Below are positions 23,033 to 37,294 of a stretch of 64,000 bases of DNA, in pieces. Position 1 is the stretch's first letter, and every line of letters starts with the position of its first letter. The notes below the pieces were generated by a model that worked only from the letters and a program-made list of their open reading frames with translations, had not been told where the DNA came from and ran no database searches. The position numbers and the translations under genes were made by a program. Source of the DNA: Petrolisthes cinctipes (lineage: Eukaryota > Arthropoda > Malacostraca > Decapoda > Porcellanidae); NCBI GenBank assembly GCA_033782935.1, contig JAWQEG010001220.1, positions 2,418,001 through 2,482,000 of the forward strand, written 5' to 3'.

Positions 23033-26000
23033 GTGTTAGAGTATTTTCAAAATACAGGCCAAAAACATACTGAAAATCGATCTTTTAGGTGCCCAAAAGT
23101 CGATATGTGCATGCATCTTCTGTACCCGTTTATATCTCAAATTCTGGCCCTAAACACCCGAAAATTCGATATTTTGGGGTCCCAGAAGCGATCTGTACAT
23201 GCCTACTCCGTGTTAGAGTATTTTCAAAATTCAGGCCCAAAACATGCTGAAAATCGATATTTTTGGTGCCAAAAGTCAATATGTGCATGCATCTTCTGTA
23301 CCCGTTTATATCTCAAATTCAGGCTCAAAACACCCGAAAATTCAATATTTTGGGGTCCCAGAAGCAATCTGTACATGCCTACTCAGTGCTAGAATATTTT
23401 CAAAATATAGGCTAAAAACATGCTGAAAATCGATCTTTTAGGTGCCAAAAAGTCGATATCTCAAATTCAGTCCCAAAACACCCGAAAATTCGATATTTAG
23501 GGGTCCCAGAAGCGATCTGTACATGCCTACTCCGTGTTAGAGTATTTTAAAAATACATGCTCAAAACATACTGAAAATCGATCTTTTAGGTGCACAAAAG
23601 TCGATATGTGCATGCATCTTCAGTACCCGTTTATATCTCAAATTCAGGCTCAAAACACCCGAAAATTCGATATTTTGGGGTCCCAGAAGCAATCTGTACA
23701 TGCCTACTCAGTGTTAGAGTATTTTCAAAATACAGGCCCAAAACATGCTGAAAATCGATATTTTAGATGCCCAAAGTCAATATGTGCATATATCTTCTGT
23801 ACCCGTTTATATCTCAAATTCAGGCTCAAAAAACCCGAAAATTCAATATTTTGGGGTCCCAGAAGCAATCTGTACATGCCTACACAGTGCTAGAATATTT
23901 TCAAAATATAGGCTAAAAACATGCTAAAAATCGACATTTTAGGTGCCAAAAAATCGATATCTCAAATTCAGTCCCAAAACACCCGAAAATTCGATATTTA
24001 GAGGTCCCAGAAGGTATCTGTACATGCCTACTCCGTGTTAGAGTATTTTCAAAATACAGGCCAAAAACATACTGAAAATCGATCTTTTAGGTGCCCAAAA
24101 GTTGATATGTGCATGCATCTTCTGTACCCGTTTATATCTCAAATTCTGGCCCTAAACACCCGAAAATTCGATATTTTGGGGTCCCAGAAGCGATCTGTAC
24201 ATGCCTACTCCGTGTTAGAGTATTTTCAAAATTCAGGCCCAAAACATGCTGAAAATCGATATTTTTGGTGCCCAAAGTCAATATGTGCATGTATCTTCTG
24301 TACCCGTTTATATCTCAAATTCAGGCTCAAAACACCCGAAAATTCAATATTTTGGGGTCCCAGAAGCAATCTGTACATGCCTACTCAGTGCTAGAATATT
24401 TTCAAAAATATAGGCTAAAAACATGCTAAAAATCGATCTTTTAGGTGCCAAAAAGTCGATATCTCAAATTCAGTCCCAAAACACCCGAAAATTCGATATT
24501 TAGGGGTCCCAGAAGCGATCTGTACATGCCTACTCCGTGTTAGAGTATTTTAAAAATACATGCTCAAAACATACTGAAAATCGATCTTTTAGGTGCACAA
24601 AAGTCGATATGTGCATGCATCTTCAGTACCCGTTTATATCTCAAATTCAGGCTCAAAACGCCCGAAAATTCGATATTTTGGGGTCCCAGAAGCAATCTGT
24701 ACATGCCTACTCAGTGTTAGAGTATTTTCAAAATACAGGCCCAAAACATGCTGAAAATCGATATTTTAGATGCCCAAAGTCAATATGTGCATGTATCTTC
24801 TGTACCCGTTTATATCTCAAATTCAGGCTCAAAAAACCCGAAAATTCAATATTTTCGGGTCCCAGAAGCAATCTGTACATGCCTACACAGTGCTAGAATA
24901 TTTTCAAAATATAGGCTAAAAACATGCTAAAAATCGACATTTTAGGTGCCAAAAAATCGATATCTCAAATTCAGTCCCAAAACACCCGAAAATTCGATAT
25001 TCAGAGGTCCCAGAAGGTATCTGTACATGCCTACTCCGTGTTAAAGTATTTTCAAAATACAGGCCAAAAACATACTGAAAATCGATCTTTTAGGTGCCCA
25101 AAAGTTGATATGTGCATGCATCTTCTGTACCCGTTTATATCTCAAATTCTGGCCCTAAACACCCGAAAATTCGATATTTTGGGGTCCCAGAAGCGATCTG
25201 TACATGCCTACTCCGTGTTAGAGTATTTTCAAAATTCAGGCCCAAAACATGCTGAAAATCGATATTTTTGGTGCCCAAAGTCAATATGTTCATGTATCTT
25301 CTGTACCCGTTTATATCTCAAATTCAGGCTCAAAACACCCGAAAATTCAATATTTTGGGGTCCCAGAAGCAATCTGTACATGCCTACTCAGTGCTAGAAT
25401 ATTTTCAAAAATATAGGCTAAAAACATGCTAAAAATCGATCTTTTAGGTGCCAAAAAGTCGATATCTCAAATTCAGTCCCAAAACACCCGAAAATTCGAT
25501 ATTTAGGGGTCCCAGAAGCGATCTGTACATGCCTACTCCGTGTTAGAGTATTTTAAAAATACATGCTCAAAACATACTGAAAATCGATCTTTTAGGTGCA
25601 CAAAAGTCGATATGTGCATGCATCTTCAGTACCCGTTTATATCTCAAATTCAGGCTCAAAACACCCGAAAATTCAATATTTTGGGGTCCCAGAAGCAATC
25701 TGTACATGCCTACTCAGTGCTAGAATATTTTCAAAATATAGGCTAAAAACATGCTAAAAATCGACATTTTAGGTGCCAAAAAATCGATATCTCAAATTCA
25801 GTCCCAAAACACCCGAAAATTCGATATTTAGAGGTCCCAGAAGGTATCTGTACATGCCTACTCCGTGTTAGAGTATTTTCAAAATACAGGCCAAAAACAT
25901 ACTGAAAATCGATCTTTTAGGTGCCCAAAAGTCGATATGTGCATGCATCTTCTGTACCCGTTTATATCTCAAATTCTGGCCCTAAACACCCGAAAATTCG

Positions 26001-27368
26001 ATATTTTGGGGTCCCAGAAGCGATCTGTACATGCCTACTCCGTGTTAGAGTATTTTCAAAATTCAGGCCCAAAACATGCTGAAAATCGATATTTTTGGTG
26101 CCAAAAGTCAATATGTGCATGCATCTTCTGTACCCGTTTATATCTCAAATTCAGTCTCAAAACACCCGAAAATTCAATATTTTGGGGTCCCAGAAGCAAT
26201 CTGTACATGCCTACTCAGTGCTAGAATATTTTCAAAATATAGGCTAAAAACATGCTGAAAATCGATCTTTTAGGTGCCAAAAAGTCGATATCTCAAATTC
26301 AGTCCCAAAACACCCAAAAATTCGATATTTAGGGGTCCCAGAAGCGATCTGTACATGCCTACTCCGTGTTAGAGTATTTTAAAAATACATGCTCAAAACA
26401 TACTGAAAATCGATCTTTTAGGTGCACAAAAGTCGATATGTGCATGCATCTTCAGTACCCGTTTATATCTCAAATTCAGGCTCAAAACACCCGAAAATTC
26501 GATATTTTGGGGTCCCAGAAGCAATCTGTACATGCCTACTCAGTGTTAGAGTATTTTCAAAATACAGGCCCAAAACATGCTGAAAATCGATATTTTAGAT
26601 GCCCAAAGTCAATATGTGCATATATCTTCTGTACCCGTTTATATCTCAAATTCAGGCTCCAAAAACCCGAAAATTCAATATTTTGGGGTCCCAGAAGCAA
26701 TCTGTACATGCCTACACAGTGCTAGAATATTTTCAAAATATAGGCTAAAAACATGCTAAAAATCGACATTTTAGGTGCCAAAAAATCGATATCTCAAATT
26801 CAGTCCCAAAACACCCGAAAATTCGATATTTAGAGGTCCCAGAAGGTATCTGTACATGCCTACTCCGTGTTAGAGTATTTTCAAAATACAGGCCAAAAAC
26901 ATACTGAAAATCGATCTTTTAGGTGCCCAAAAGTTGATATGTGCATGCATCTTCTGTACCCGTTTATATCTCAAATTCTGGCCCTAAACACCCGAAAATT
27001 CGATATTTTGGGGTCCCAGAAGCGATCTGTACATGCCTACTCCGTGTTAGAGTATTTTCAAAATTCAGGCCCAAAACATGCTGAAAATCGATATTTTTGG
27101 TGCCCAAAGTCAATATGTGCATGTATCTTCTGTACCCGTTTATATCTCAAATTCAGGCTCAAAACACCCGAAAATTCAATATTTTGGGGTCCCAGAAGCA
27201 ATCTGTACATGCCTACTCAGTGCTAGAATATTTTCAAAAATATAGGCTAAAAACATGCTAAAAATCGATCTTTTAGGTGCCAAAAAGTCGATATCTCAAA
27301 TTCAGTCCCAAAACACCCGAAAATTCGATATTTAGGGGTCCCAGAAGCGATCTGTACATGCCTACTCC
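23033..27368. repeat. Array segment with 1003-bp and 2832-bp repeats
   Basis: Starts of trimers: 23033 (A1 B1 C2), 23534 (A2 B2 C1), 24035 (A1 B1 C2 of 149 bp), 24537 (A2 B2 C1), 25038 (A1 B1 C2 149), 25540 (A2 C1, 325 bp), 25865, 26366, 26867. The rows 23033-24536 recur at 25865-27368, offset 2832. The rows from 24035 recur at 25038, offset 1003. Shared markers are the central a in gtatttt-a-aaaatac of A2, catatatcttctg in B2 (23786, 26618) and the extra a in C2. Confidence 0.88.
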
Positions 27369-30300
27369 GTGTTAGAGTATTTTAAAAATACATGCTCAAA
27401 ACATACTGAAAATCGATCTTTTAGGTGCACAAAAGTCGATATGTGCATGCATCTTCAGTACCCGTTTATATCTCAAATTCAGGCTCAAAACACCCGAAAA
27501 TTCAATATTTTGGGGTCCCAGAAGCAATCTGTACATGCCTACTCAGTGTTAGAGTATTTTCAAAATACAGGCCCAAAACATGCTGAAAATCGATATTTTA
27601 GATGCCCAAAGTCAATATGTGCATGTATCTTCTGTACCCGTTTATATCTCAAATTCAGGCTCAAAACACCCGAAAATTCAATATTTTGGGGTCCCAGAAG
27701 CAATCTGTACAGTGCTAGAATATTTTCAAAATATAGGCTAAAAACATGCTAAAAATCGACATTTTAGGTGCCAAAAAATCGATATCTCAAATTCAGTCCC
27801 AAAACACCTGAAAATTCGATATTTAGAGGCCCCAGAAGGTATCTGTACATGCCTACTCCGTGTTAGAGTATTTTCAAAATACAGGCCAAAAACATACTGA
27901 AAATCGATCTTTTAGGTGCCCAAAAGTCGATATGTGCATGCATCTTCTGTACCCGTTTATATCTCAAATTCTGGCCCTAAACACCCGAAAATTCGATATT
28001 TTGGGGTCCCAGAAGCGATCTGTACATGCCTACTCCGTGTTAGAGTATTTTTAAAATTCAGGCCCAAAACATGCTGAAAATCGATATTTTTGGTGCCAAA
28101 AGTCAATATGTGCATGCATCTTCTGTACCCGTTTATATCTCAAATTCAGGCTCAAAACACCCGAAAATTCAATATTTTGGGGTCCCAGAAGCAATCTGTA
28201 CAGTGCTAGAATATTTTCAAAATATAGGATAAAAACATGCTAAAAATCGATCTTTTAGGTGCCAAAAAGTCGATATCTCAAATTCAGTCCCAAAACACCC
28301 GAAAATTCGATATTTAGGGGTCCCAGAAGCGATCTGTACATGCCTACTCCGTGTTAGAGTATTTTCAAAATACATGCTCAAAACATACTGAAAATCGATC
28401 TTTTAGGTGCAAAAAAGTCGATATGTGCATGCATCTTCAGTACCCGTTTATATCTCAAATTCAGGCTCAAAACACCCGAAAATTCAATATTTTGGGGTCC
28501 CAGAAGCAATCTGTACATGCCTACACAGTGCTAGAATATTTTCAAAATATAGGCTAAAAACATGCTGAAAATCGACATTTTAGGTGCCAAAAAATCGATA
28601 TCTCAAATTCAGTCCCAAAACACCCGAAAATTCGATATTTAGAGGTCCCAGAAGGTATCTGTACATGCCTACTCCGTGTTAGAGTATTTTCAAAATACAG
28701 GCCAAAAACATACTGAAAATCGATCTTTTAGGTGCCCAAAAGTTGATATGTGCATGCATCTTCTGTACCCGTTTATATCTCAAATTCTGGCCCTAAACAC
28801 CCGAAAATTCGATATTTTGGGGTCCCAGAAGCGATCTGTACATGCCTACTCCGTGTTAGAGTATTTTCAAAATTCAGGCCCAAAACATGCTGAAAATCGA
28901 TATTTTTGATGCCCAAAGTCAATATGTGCATGTATCTTCTGTACCCGTTTATATCTCAAATTCAGGCTCAAAAAACCCGAAAATTCAATATTTTAGGGTC
29001 CCAGAAGCAATCTGTACATGCCTACACAGTGCTAGAATATTTTCAAAATATAGGCTAAAAACATGCTAAAAATCGACATTTTAGGTGCCAAAAAATCGAT
29101 ATCTCAAATTCAGTCCGAAAACACCCGAAAATTCGATAGTTAGAGGTCCGAGAAGGTATCTGTACATGCCTACTCCGTGTTAGAGTATTTTCAAAATACA
29201 GGCCAAAAACATACTGAAAATCGATCTTTTAGGTGCCCAAAATTTGATATGTGCATGCATCTTCTGTACCCGTTTATATCTCAAATTCTGGCCCTAAACA
29301 CCCGAAAATTCGATATTTTGGGGTCCCAGAAGCAATCTGTACAGTGCTAGAATATTTTCAAAATATAGGCTAAAAACATGCTAAAAATCGATTTTTTAAG
29401 TGCCAAAAACTCGATATCTCAAATTCAGTCCCAAAACACCCGAAAATTCGATATTTAGGGGTCCCAGAAGCGATCTGTACATGCCTACTCCGTGTTAGAG
29501 TATTTTTAAAATACATGCTCAAAACATACTGAAAATCGATCTTTTAGGTGCACAAAAGTCGATATGTGCATGCATCTTCTGTACCCGTTTATATCTCAAA
29601 TTCAGGCTCAAAACACCCGAAAATTCGATATTTTGGGGTCCCAGAAACAATCTGTACATGCCTACTCAGTGTTAGAGTATTTTCAAAATACAGGCCCAAA
29701 ACATGCTGAAAATCGATATTTTAGATGCCCATAGTCAATATGTGCATGTATCTTCTGTACCCGTTTATATCTCAAATTCAGGCTCAAAAAACCCGAAAAT
29801 TCAATATTTTGGGGTCCCAGAAGCAATCTGTACATGCCTACACAGTGCTAGAATATTTTCAAAATATAGGCTAAAAACATGCTAAAAATCGACATTTTAG
29901 GTGCCAAAAAATCGATATCTCAAATTCAGTCCCAAAACACCCGAAAATTCGATATTTAGAGGTCCCAGAAGGTATCTGTACATGCCTACTCCGTGTTAGA
30001 GTATTTTCAAAATACAGGCCAAAAACATACTGAAAATCGATCTTTTAGGTGCCCAAAAGTTGATATGTGCATGCATCTTCTGTACCCGTTTATATCTCAA
30101 ATTCTGGCCCTAAACACCCGAAAATTCGATATTTTGGGGTCCCAGAAGCGATCTGTACATGCCTACTCCGTGTTAGAGTATTTTCAAAATTCAGGCCCAA
30201 AACATGCTGAAAATCGATATTTTTGGTGCCCAAAGTCAATATGTGCATGTATCTTCTGTACCCGTTTATATCTCAAATTCAGGCTCAAAACACCCGAAAA

Positions 30301-30494
30301 TTCAATATTTTGGGGTCCCAGAAGCAATCTGTACATGCCTACTCAGTGCTAGAATATTTTCAAAAATATAGGCTAAAAACATGCTAAAAATCGATCTTTT
30401 AGGTGCCAAAAAGTCGATATCTCAAATTCAGTCCCAAAACACCCGAAAATTCGATATTTAGGGGTCCCAGAAGCGATCTGTACATGCCTACTCC
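27369..30494. repeat. 3126-bp superunit, copy 1
   Basis: Rows: A2 27369, B2-short 27546, C1 27712; A1 27860, B1-short 28037, C2 28203; A2 28351, C1 28528; A1 28676, B1/B2 hybrid 28853, C1 29029; A1/B hybrid 29177 (167 bp), C2 29344; A hybrid 29492, B2 29669, C1 29845; A1 29993, B1 30170, C2 30346 (149 bp). The unit contains irregular rows of 491, 491, 325, 501, 315, 501 and 502 bp, so its repetition in the next 3126 bp cannot be chance. Odd shared bases include aggtgcaaaaaagtcg in A2 and ccaaaatttgatatg in A1. Confidence 0.92.
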
Positions 30495-33400
30495 GTGTTA
30501 GAGTATTTTAAAAATACATGCTCAAAACATACTGAAAATCGATCTTTTAGGTGCACAAAAGTCGATATGTGCATGCATCTTCAGTACCCGTTTATATCTC
30601 AAATTCAGGCTCAAAACACCCGAAAATTCAATATTTTGGGGTCCCAGAAGCAATCTGTACATGCCTACTCAGTGTTAGAGTATTTTCAAAATACAGGCCC
30701 AAAACATGCTGAAAATCGATATTTTAGATGCCCAAAGTCAATATGTGCATGTATCTTCTGTACCCGTTTATATCTCAAATTCAGGCTCAAAACACCCGAA
30801 AATTCAATATTTTGGGGTCCCAGAAGCAATCTGTACAGTGCTAGAATATTTTCAAAATATAGGCTAAAAACATGCTAAAAATCGACATTTTAGGTGCCAA
30901 AAAATCGATATCTCAAATTCAGTCCCAAAACACCTGAAAATTCGATATTTAGAGGCCCCAGAAGGTATCTGTACATGCCTACTCCGTGTTAGAGTATTTT
31001 CAAAATACAGGCCAAAAACATACTGAAAATCGATCTTTTAGGTGCCCAAAAGTCGATATGTGCATGCATCTTCTGTACCCGTTTATATCTCAAATTCTGG
31101 CCCTAAACACCCGAAAATTCGATATTTTGGGGTCCCAGAAGCGATCTGTACATGCCTACTCCGTGTTAGAGTATTTTTAAAATTCAGGCCCAAAACATGC
31201 TGAAAATCGATATTTTTGGTGCCAAAAGTCAATATGTGCATGCATCTTCTGTACCCGTTTATATCTCAAATTCAGGCTCAAAACACCCGAAAATTCAATA
31301 TTTTGGGGTCCCAGAAGCAATCTGTACAGTGCTAGAATATTTTCAAAATATAGGCTAAAAACATGCTAAAAATCGATCTTTTAGGTGCCAAAAAGTCGAT
31401 ATCTCAAATTCAGTCCCAAAACACCCGAAAATTCGATATTTAGGGGTCCCAGAAGCGATCTGTACATGCCTACTCCGTGTTAGAGTATTTTCAAAATACA
31501 TGCTCAAAACATACTGAAAATCGATCTTTTAGGTGCAAAAAAGTCGATATGTGCATGCATCTTCAGTACCCGTTTATATCTCAAATTCAGGCTCAAAACA
31601 CCCGAAAATTCAATATTTTGGGGTCCCAGAAGCAATCTGTACATGCCTACACAGTGCTAGAATATTTTCAAAATATAGGCTAAAAACATGCTGAAAATCG
31701 ACATTTTAGGTGCCAAAAAATCGATATCTCAAATTCAGTCCCAAAACACCCGAAAATTCGATATTTAGAGGTCCCAGAAGGTATCTGTACATGCCTACTC
31801 CGTGTTAGAGTATTTTCAAAATACAGGCCAAAAACATACTGAAAATCGATCTTTTAGGTGCCCAAAAGTTGATATGTGCATGCATCTTCTGTACCCGTTT
31901 ATATCTCAAATTCTGGCCCTAAACACCCGAAAATTCGATATTTTGGGGTCCCAGAAGCGATCTGTACATGCCTACTCCGTGTTAGAGTATTTTCAAAATT
32001 CAGGCCCAAAACATGCTGAAAATCGATATTTTTGATGCCCAAAGTCAATATGTGCATGTATCTTCTGTACCCGTTTATATCTCAAATTCAGGCTCAAAAA
32101 ACCCGAAAATTCAATATTTTAGGGTCCCAGAAGCAATCTGTACATGCCTACACAGTGCTAGAATATTTTCAAAATATAGGCTAAAAACATGCTAAAAATC
32201 GACATTTTAGGTGCCAAAAAATCGATATCTCAAATTCAGTCCGAAAACACCCGAAAATTCGATATTTAGAGGTCCGAGAAGGTATCTGTACATGCCTACT
32301 CCGTGTTAGAGTATTTTCAAAATACAGGCCAAAAACATACTGAAAATCGATCTTTTAGGTGCCCAAAATTTGATATGTGCATGCATCTTCTGTACCCGTT
32401 TATATCTCAAATTCTGGCCCTAAACACCCGAAAATTCGATATTTTGGGGTCCCAGAAGCAATCTGTACAGTGCTAGAATATTTTCAAAATATAGGCTAAA
32501 AACATGCTAAAAATCGATTTTTTAAGTGCCAAAAACTCGATATCTCAAATTCAGTCCCAAAACACCCGAAAATTCGATATTTAGGGGTCCCAGAAGCGAT
32601 CTGTACATGCCTACTCCGTGTTAGAGTATTTTTAAAATACATGCTCAAAACATACTGAAAATCGATCTTTTAGGTGCACAAAAGTCGATATGTGCATGCA
32701 TCTTCTGTACCCGTTTATATCTCAAATTCAGGCTCAAAACACCCGAAAATTCGATATTTTGGGGTCCCAGAAACAATCTGTACATGCCTACTCAGTGTTA
32801 GAGTATTTTCAAAATACAGGCCCAAAACATGCTGAAAATCGATATTTTAGATGCCCATAGTCAATATGTGCATGTATCTTCTGTACCCGTTTATATCTCA
32901 AATTCAGGCTCAAAAAACCCGAAAATTCAATATTTTGGGGTCCCAGAAGCAATCTGTACATGCCTACACAGTGCTAGAATATTTTCAAAATATAGGCTAA
33001 AAACATGCTAAAAATCGACATTTTAGGTGCCAAAAAATCGATATCTCAAATTCAGTCCCAAAACACCCGAAAATTCGATATTTAGAGGTCCCAGAAGGTA
33101 TCTGTACATGCCTACTCCGTGTTAGAGTATTTTCAAAATACAGGCCAAAAACATACTGAAAATCGATCTTTTAGGTGCCCAAAAGTTGATATGTGCATGC
33201 ATCTTCTGTACCCGTTTATATCTCAAATTCTGGCCCTAAACACCCTAAAATTCGATATTTTGGGGTCCCAGAAGCGATCTGTACATGCCTACTCCGTGTT
33301 AGAGTATTTTCAAAATTCAGGCCCAAAACATGCTGAAAATCGATATTTTTGGTGCCCAAAGTCAATATGTGCATGTATCTTCTGTACCCGTTTATATCTT

Positions 33401-33620
33401 AAATTCAGGCTCAAAACACCCGAAAATTCAATAATTTGGGGTCCCAGAAGCAATCTGTACATGCCTACTCAGTGTTAGAATATTTTCAAAAATATAGGCT
33501 AAAAACATGCTAAAAATCGATCTTTTAGGTGCCAAAAAGTCGATATCTCAAATTCAGTCCCAAAACACCCGAAAATTCGATATTTAGGGGTCCCAGAAGT
33601 GATCTGTACATGCCTACTCC
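30495..33620. repeat. 3126-bp superunit, copy 2
   Basis: Row starts 30495, 30986, 31477, 31802, 32303, 32618 and 33119 are each 3126 bp after their partners. Differences seen by eye: 31355 (c against a), 32265 (t against g), and, in the last row, 33246, 33400, 33434, 33475 and 33600. That is about 99.8% identity if no others were missed, so this is one of the youngest duplications in the window. Confidence 0.92.
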
Positions 33621-35300
33621 GTGTTAGAGTATTTTCAAAATACATGCTCAAAACATACTGAAAATCGATCTTTTAGGTGCACAAAAGTCGATATGTGCAT
33701 GCATCTTCAGTACCCGTTTATATCTCAAATTCAGGCTCAAAACACCCGAAAATTCAATATTTTGGGGTCCCAGAAGCAATCTGTACATGCCTACTCAGTG
33801 TTAGAGTATTTTCAAAATACAGGCCCAAAACATGCTGAAAATCGATATTTTAGATGCCCAAAGTCAATATGTGCATGTATCTTCTGTACCCGTTTATATC
33901 TCAAATTCAGGCTCAAAACACCCGAAAATTCAATATTTTCGGGTCCCAGAAGCAATTTGTACATGCCTACACAGTGCTAGAATATTTTCAAAATATAGGC
34001 TAAAAACATGCTAAAAATCGACATTTTAGGTGCCAAAAAATCGATATCTCAAATTCAGTCCCAAAACACCCGAAAATTCGATATTTAGAGGCCCCAGAAG
34101 GTATCTGTACATGCCTACTCCGTGTTAGAGTATTTTCAAAATACAGGCCAAAAACATACTGAAAATCGATCTTTTAGGTGCCCAAAAGTCGATATGTGCA
34201 TGCATCTTCTGTACCCGTTTATATCTCAAATTCTGGACTAAACACCCGAAAATTCGATATTTTGGGGTCCCAGAAGCGATCTGTACATGCCTACTCCGTG
34301 TTAGAGTATTTTCAAAATACATGCTCAAAACATACTGAAAATCGATCTTTTAGGTGCAAAAAAGTCGATATGTGCATGCATCTTCAGTACCCGTTTATAT
34401 CTCAAATTCAGGCTCAAAACACCCGAAAATTCAATATTTTGGGGTCCCAGAAGCAATCTGTACATGCCTACACAGTGCTAGAATATTTTCAAAATATAGG
34501 CTAAAAACATGCTGAAAATCGACATTTTAGGTGCCAAAAAATCGATATCTCAAATTCAGTCCCAAAACACCCGAAAATTCGATATTTAGGGGTCCCAGAA
34601 GGTATCTGTACATGCCTACTCCGTGTTAGAGTATTTTCAAAATACAGGCCAAAAACATACTGAAAATCAATCTTTTAGGTGCCCAAAAGTCGAAATGTGC
34701 ATGCATCTTCTGTACCCGTTTATATCTTAAATTCTGGCCCTAAACACCCGAAAATTCGATATTTTGGGATCCCAGAAGCGATCTGTTCATGCCTACTCCG
34801 TGTTAGAATATTTTCAAAATTCAGACCCAAAAAATGCTGAAAATCGATATTTTTGGTGCCCAAAGTCAATATGTGCATGTATCTTCTGTACCCGTTTATA
34901 TCTCAAATTCAGGCTCAAAAAACCCGAAAATTCAATATTTTCGGGTCCCAGAAGCAATCTGTACATGCCTACACAGTGCTAGAATATTTTCAAAATATAG
35001 GCTAAAAACATGCTAAAAATCGACATTTTAGGTGCCAAAAAATCGATATCTCAAATTCAGTCCCAAAACACCCGAAAATTCGATATTTAGAGGTCCCAGA
35101 AGGTATCTGTACATGCCTACTCCGTGTTAGAGTATTTTCAAAATACAGGCCAAAAACATACTGAAAATCGATCTTTTAGGTGCCCAAAAGTTGATATGTG
35201 CATGCATCTTCTGTACCCGTTTATATCTCAAATTCTGGCCCTAAACACCCGAAAATTCGATATTTTGGGGTCCCAGAAGCGATCTGTACATGCCTACTCC
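33621..35300. repeat. Array segment with adjacent A monomers
   Basis: Starts: A2 33621, B2 33798, C1 33974, A1 34122 (176 bp), A2 34298, C1 34475, A1 34623, B1 34800, C1 34976, A1 35124. The A1 at 34122 has ttctggactaaac where others have ttctggccctaaac, one base less, and runs directly into A2 with no B or C between. The 34623 row shares aaaatcaatctttt, gtcgaaatg and ttgggatccc with the row at 41264, so these two are separated copies. Confidence 0.86.
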
Positions 35301-37294
35301 GTGTTAGAGTATTTTCAAAATTCAGGCCCAAAACATGCTGAAAATCGATATTTTTGGTGCCCAAAGTCAATATGTGCATGTATCTTCTGTACCCGTTTAT
35401 ATCTCAAATTCAGGCTCAAAACACCCGAAAATTCAATATTTTGGGGTCCCAGAAGCAATCTGTACATGCCTACTCAGTGCTAGAATATTTTCAAAATATA
35501 GGCTAAAAACATGCTAAAAATCGATCTTTTAGGTGCCAAAAAGTCGATATCTCAAATTCAGTCCCAAAACACCCGAAAATTCGATATTTAGGGTTCCCAG
35601 AAGCGATCTGTACATGCCTACTCCGTGTTAGAGTATTTTCAAAATACATGCTCAAAACATACTGAAAATCGATCTTTTAGGTGCACAAAAGTCGATATGT
35701 GCATGCATCTTCAGTACCCGTTTATATCTCAAATTCAGGCTCAAAACACCCGAAAATTCAATATTTTGGGGTCCCAGAAGCAATCTGTACATGCCTACTC
35801 AGTGTTAGAGTATTTTCAAAATACAGGTCCAAAACATGCTGAAAATCGATATTTTAGATGCCCAAAGTCAATATGTGCATGCATCTTCTGTACCCGTTTA
35901 TATCTCAAATTCAGGCTCAAAACACCCGAAAATTCAATATTTTGGGGTCCCAGAAGCAATTTGTACATGCCTACACAGTGCTAGAATATTTTCAAAATAT
36001 AGGCTAAAAACATGCTAAAAATCGACATTTTAGGTGCCAAAAAATCGATATCTCAAATTCAGTCCCAAAACACCCGAAAATTCGATATTTAGAGGCCCCA
36101 GAAGGTATCTGTACATGCCTACTCCGTGTTAGAGTATTTTCAAAATACAGGCCAAAAACATACTGAAAATCGATCTTTTAGGTGCCCATAAGTCGATTTG
36201 TGCATGCATCTCCTGTACCCGTTTATATCTCAAATTCTGGCCCTAAACACCCGAAATTTCGATATTTTGGGGTCCCAGAAGCGATCTGTACATGCCTACT
36301 CCGTGTTAGAGTATTTTCAAAATTCAGGCCCAAAACATGCTGAAAATCGATATTTTTGGTGCCCAAAGTCAATATGTGCATGTATCTTATGTACTCGTTT
36401 ATATCTCAAATTCAGGCTCAAAACACCCGAAAATTCAATATTTTGGGGTCCCAGAAGCAATCTGTACAGTGCTAGAATATTTTCAAAATATAGGCTAAAA
36501 ACATGCTAAAAATCGATCTTTTATGTGCCAAAAACTCGATATCTCAAATTCAGTCCCAAAACACCCGAAAATTCGATATTTAGGGGTCCCAGAAGCGATC
36601 TGTACATGCCTACTCCGTGTTAGAGTATTTTTAAAATACATGCTCAAAACATACTGAAAATCGATCTTTTAGGTGCACAAAAGTCGATATGTGCATGCAT
36701 CTTCTGTACCCGTTTATATCTCAAATTCAGGCTCAAAACACCCGAAAATTCAATATTTTGGGGTCCCAGAAGCAATCTGTACATGCCTACTCAGTGCTAG
36801 AATATTTTTAAAATATAGGCTAAAAACATGCTAAAAATCGATCTTTTAGGTGCCAAAAAGTCGATATCTCAAATTCAGTCCCAAAACACCCGAAAATTCG
36901 ATATTTAGGGGTCCCACAAGCGATCTGTACATGCCTACTCCGTGTTAGAGTATTTTCAAAATACATGCTCAAAACATACTGAAAATCGATCTTTTAGGTG
37001 CACAAAAGTCGATATTTGCATGCATCTTCAGTACCCGTTTATATCTCAAATTCAGGCTCAAAACACCCGAAAATTCAATATTTTGGGGTCCCAGAAGCAA
37101 TCTGTACATGCCTACTCAGTGTTAGAGTATTTTCAAAATACAGGCCTAAAACATGCTGAAAATCGATATTTTAGATGCCCAAAGTCAATATGTGCATGTA
37201 TCTTCTGTACCCGTTTATATCTCAAATTCAGGCTCAAAACACACGAAAATTCAATATTTTGGGGTCCCAGAAGCAATCTGTACATGCCTACACA
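35301..37294. repeat. ~2.0-kb block, copy 1 (repeated 3822 bp downstream)
   Basis: Starts: B1 35301, C2 35477, A2 35625, B2 35801, C1 35978, A1 36126, B1-short 36303, C2 36469, A hybrid 36617, C2 36794, A2 36942, B2 37119. Markers: gtgcccataagtcgatttg near 36183, catctcctg, cttatgta near 36387, and aggcctaaaacatg in B2. Partner copies begin at 39123 and, for the middle part, 42591. Confidence 0.88.

Noticed and set aside
27369..33620. Assembly artefact as the cause of the 3126-bp pair
   Set aside because: Cannot be excluded from sequence alone, but the copies differ at several bases, including a cluster in the last row, which argues against simple duplication of one contig piece.
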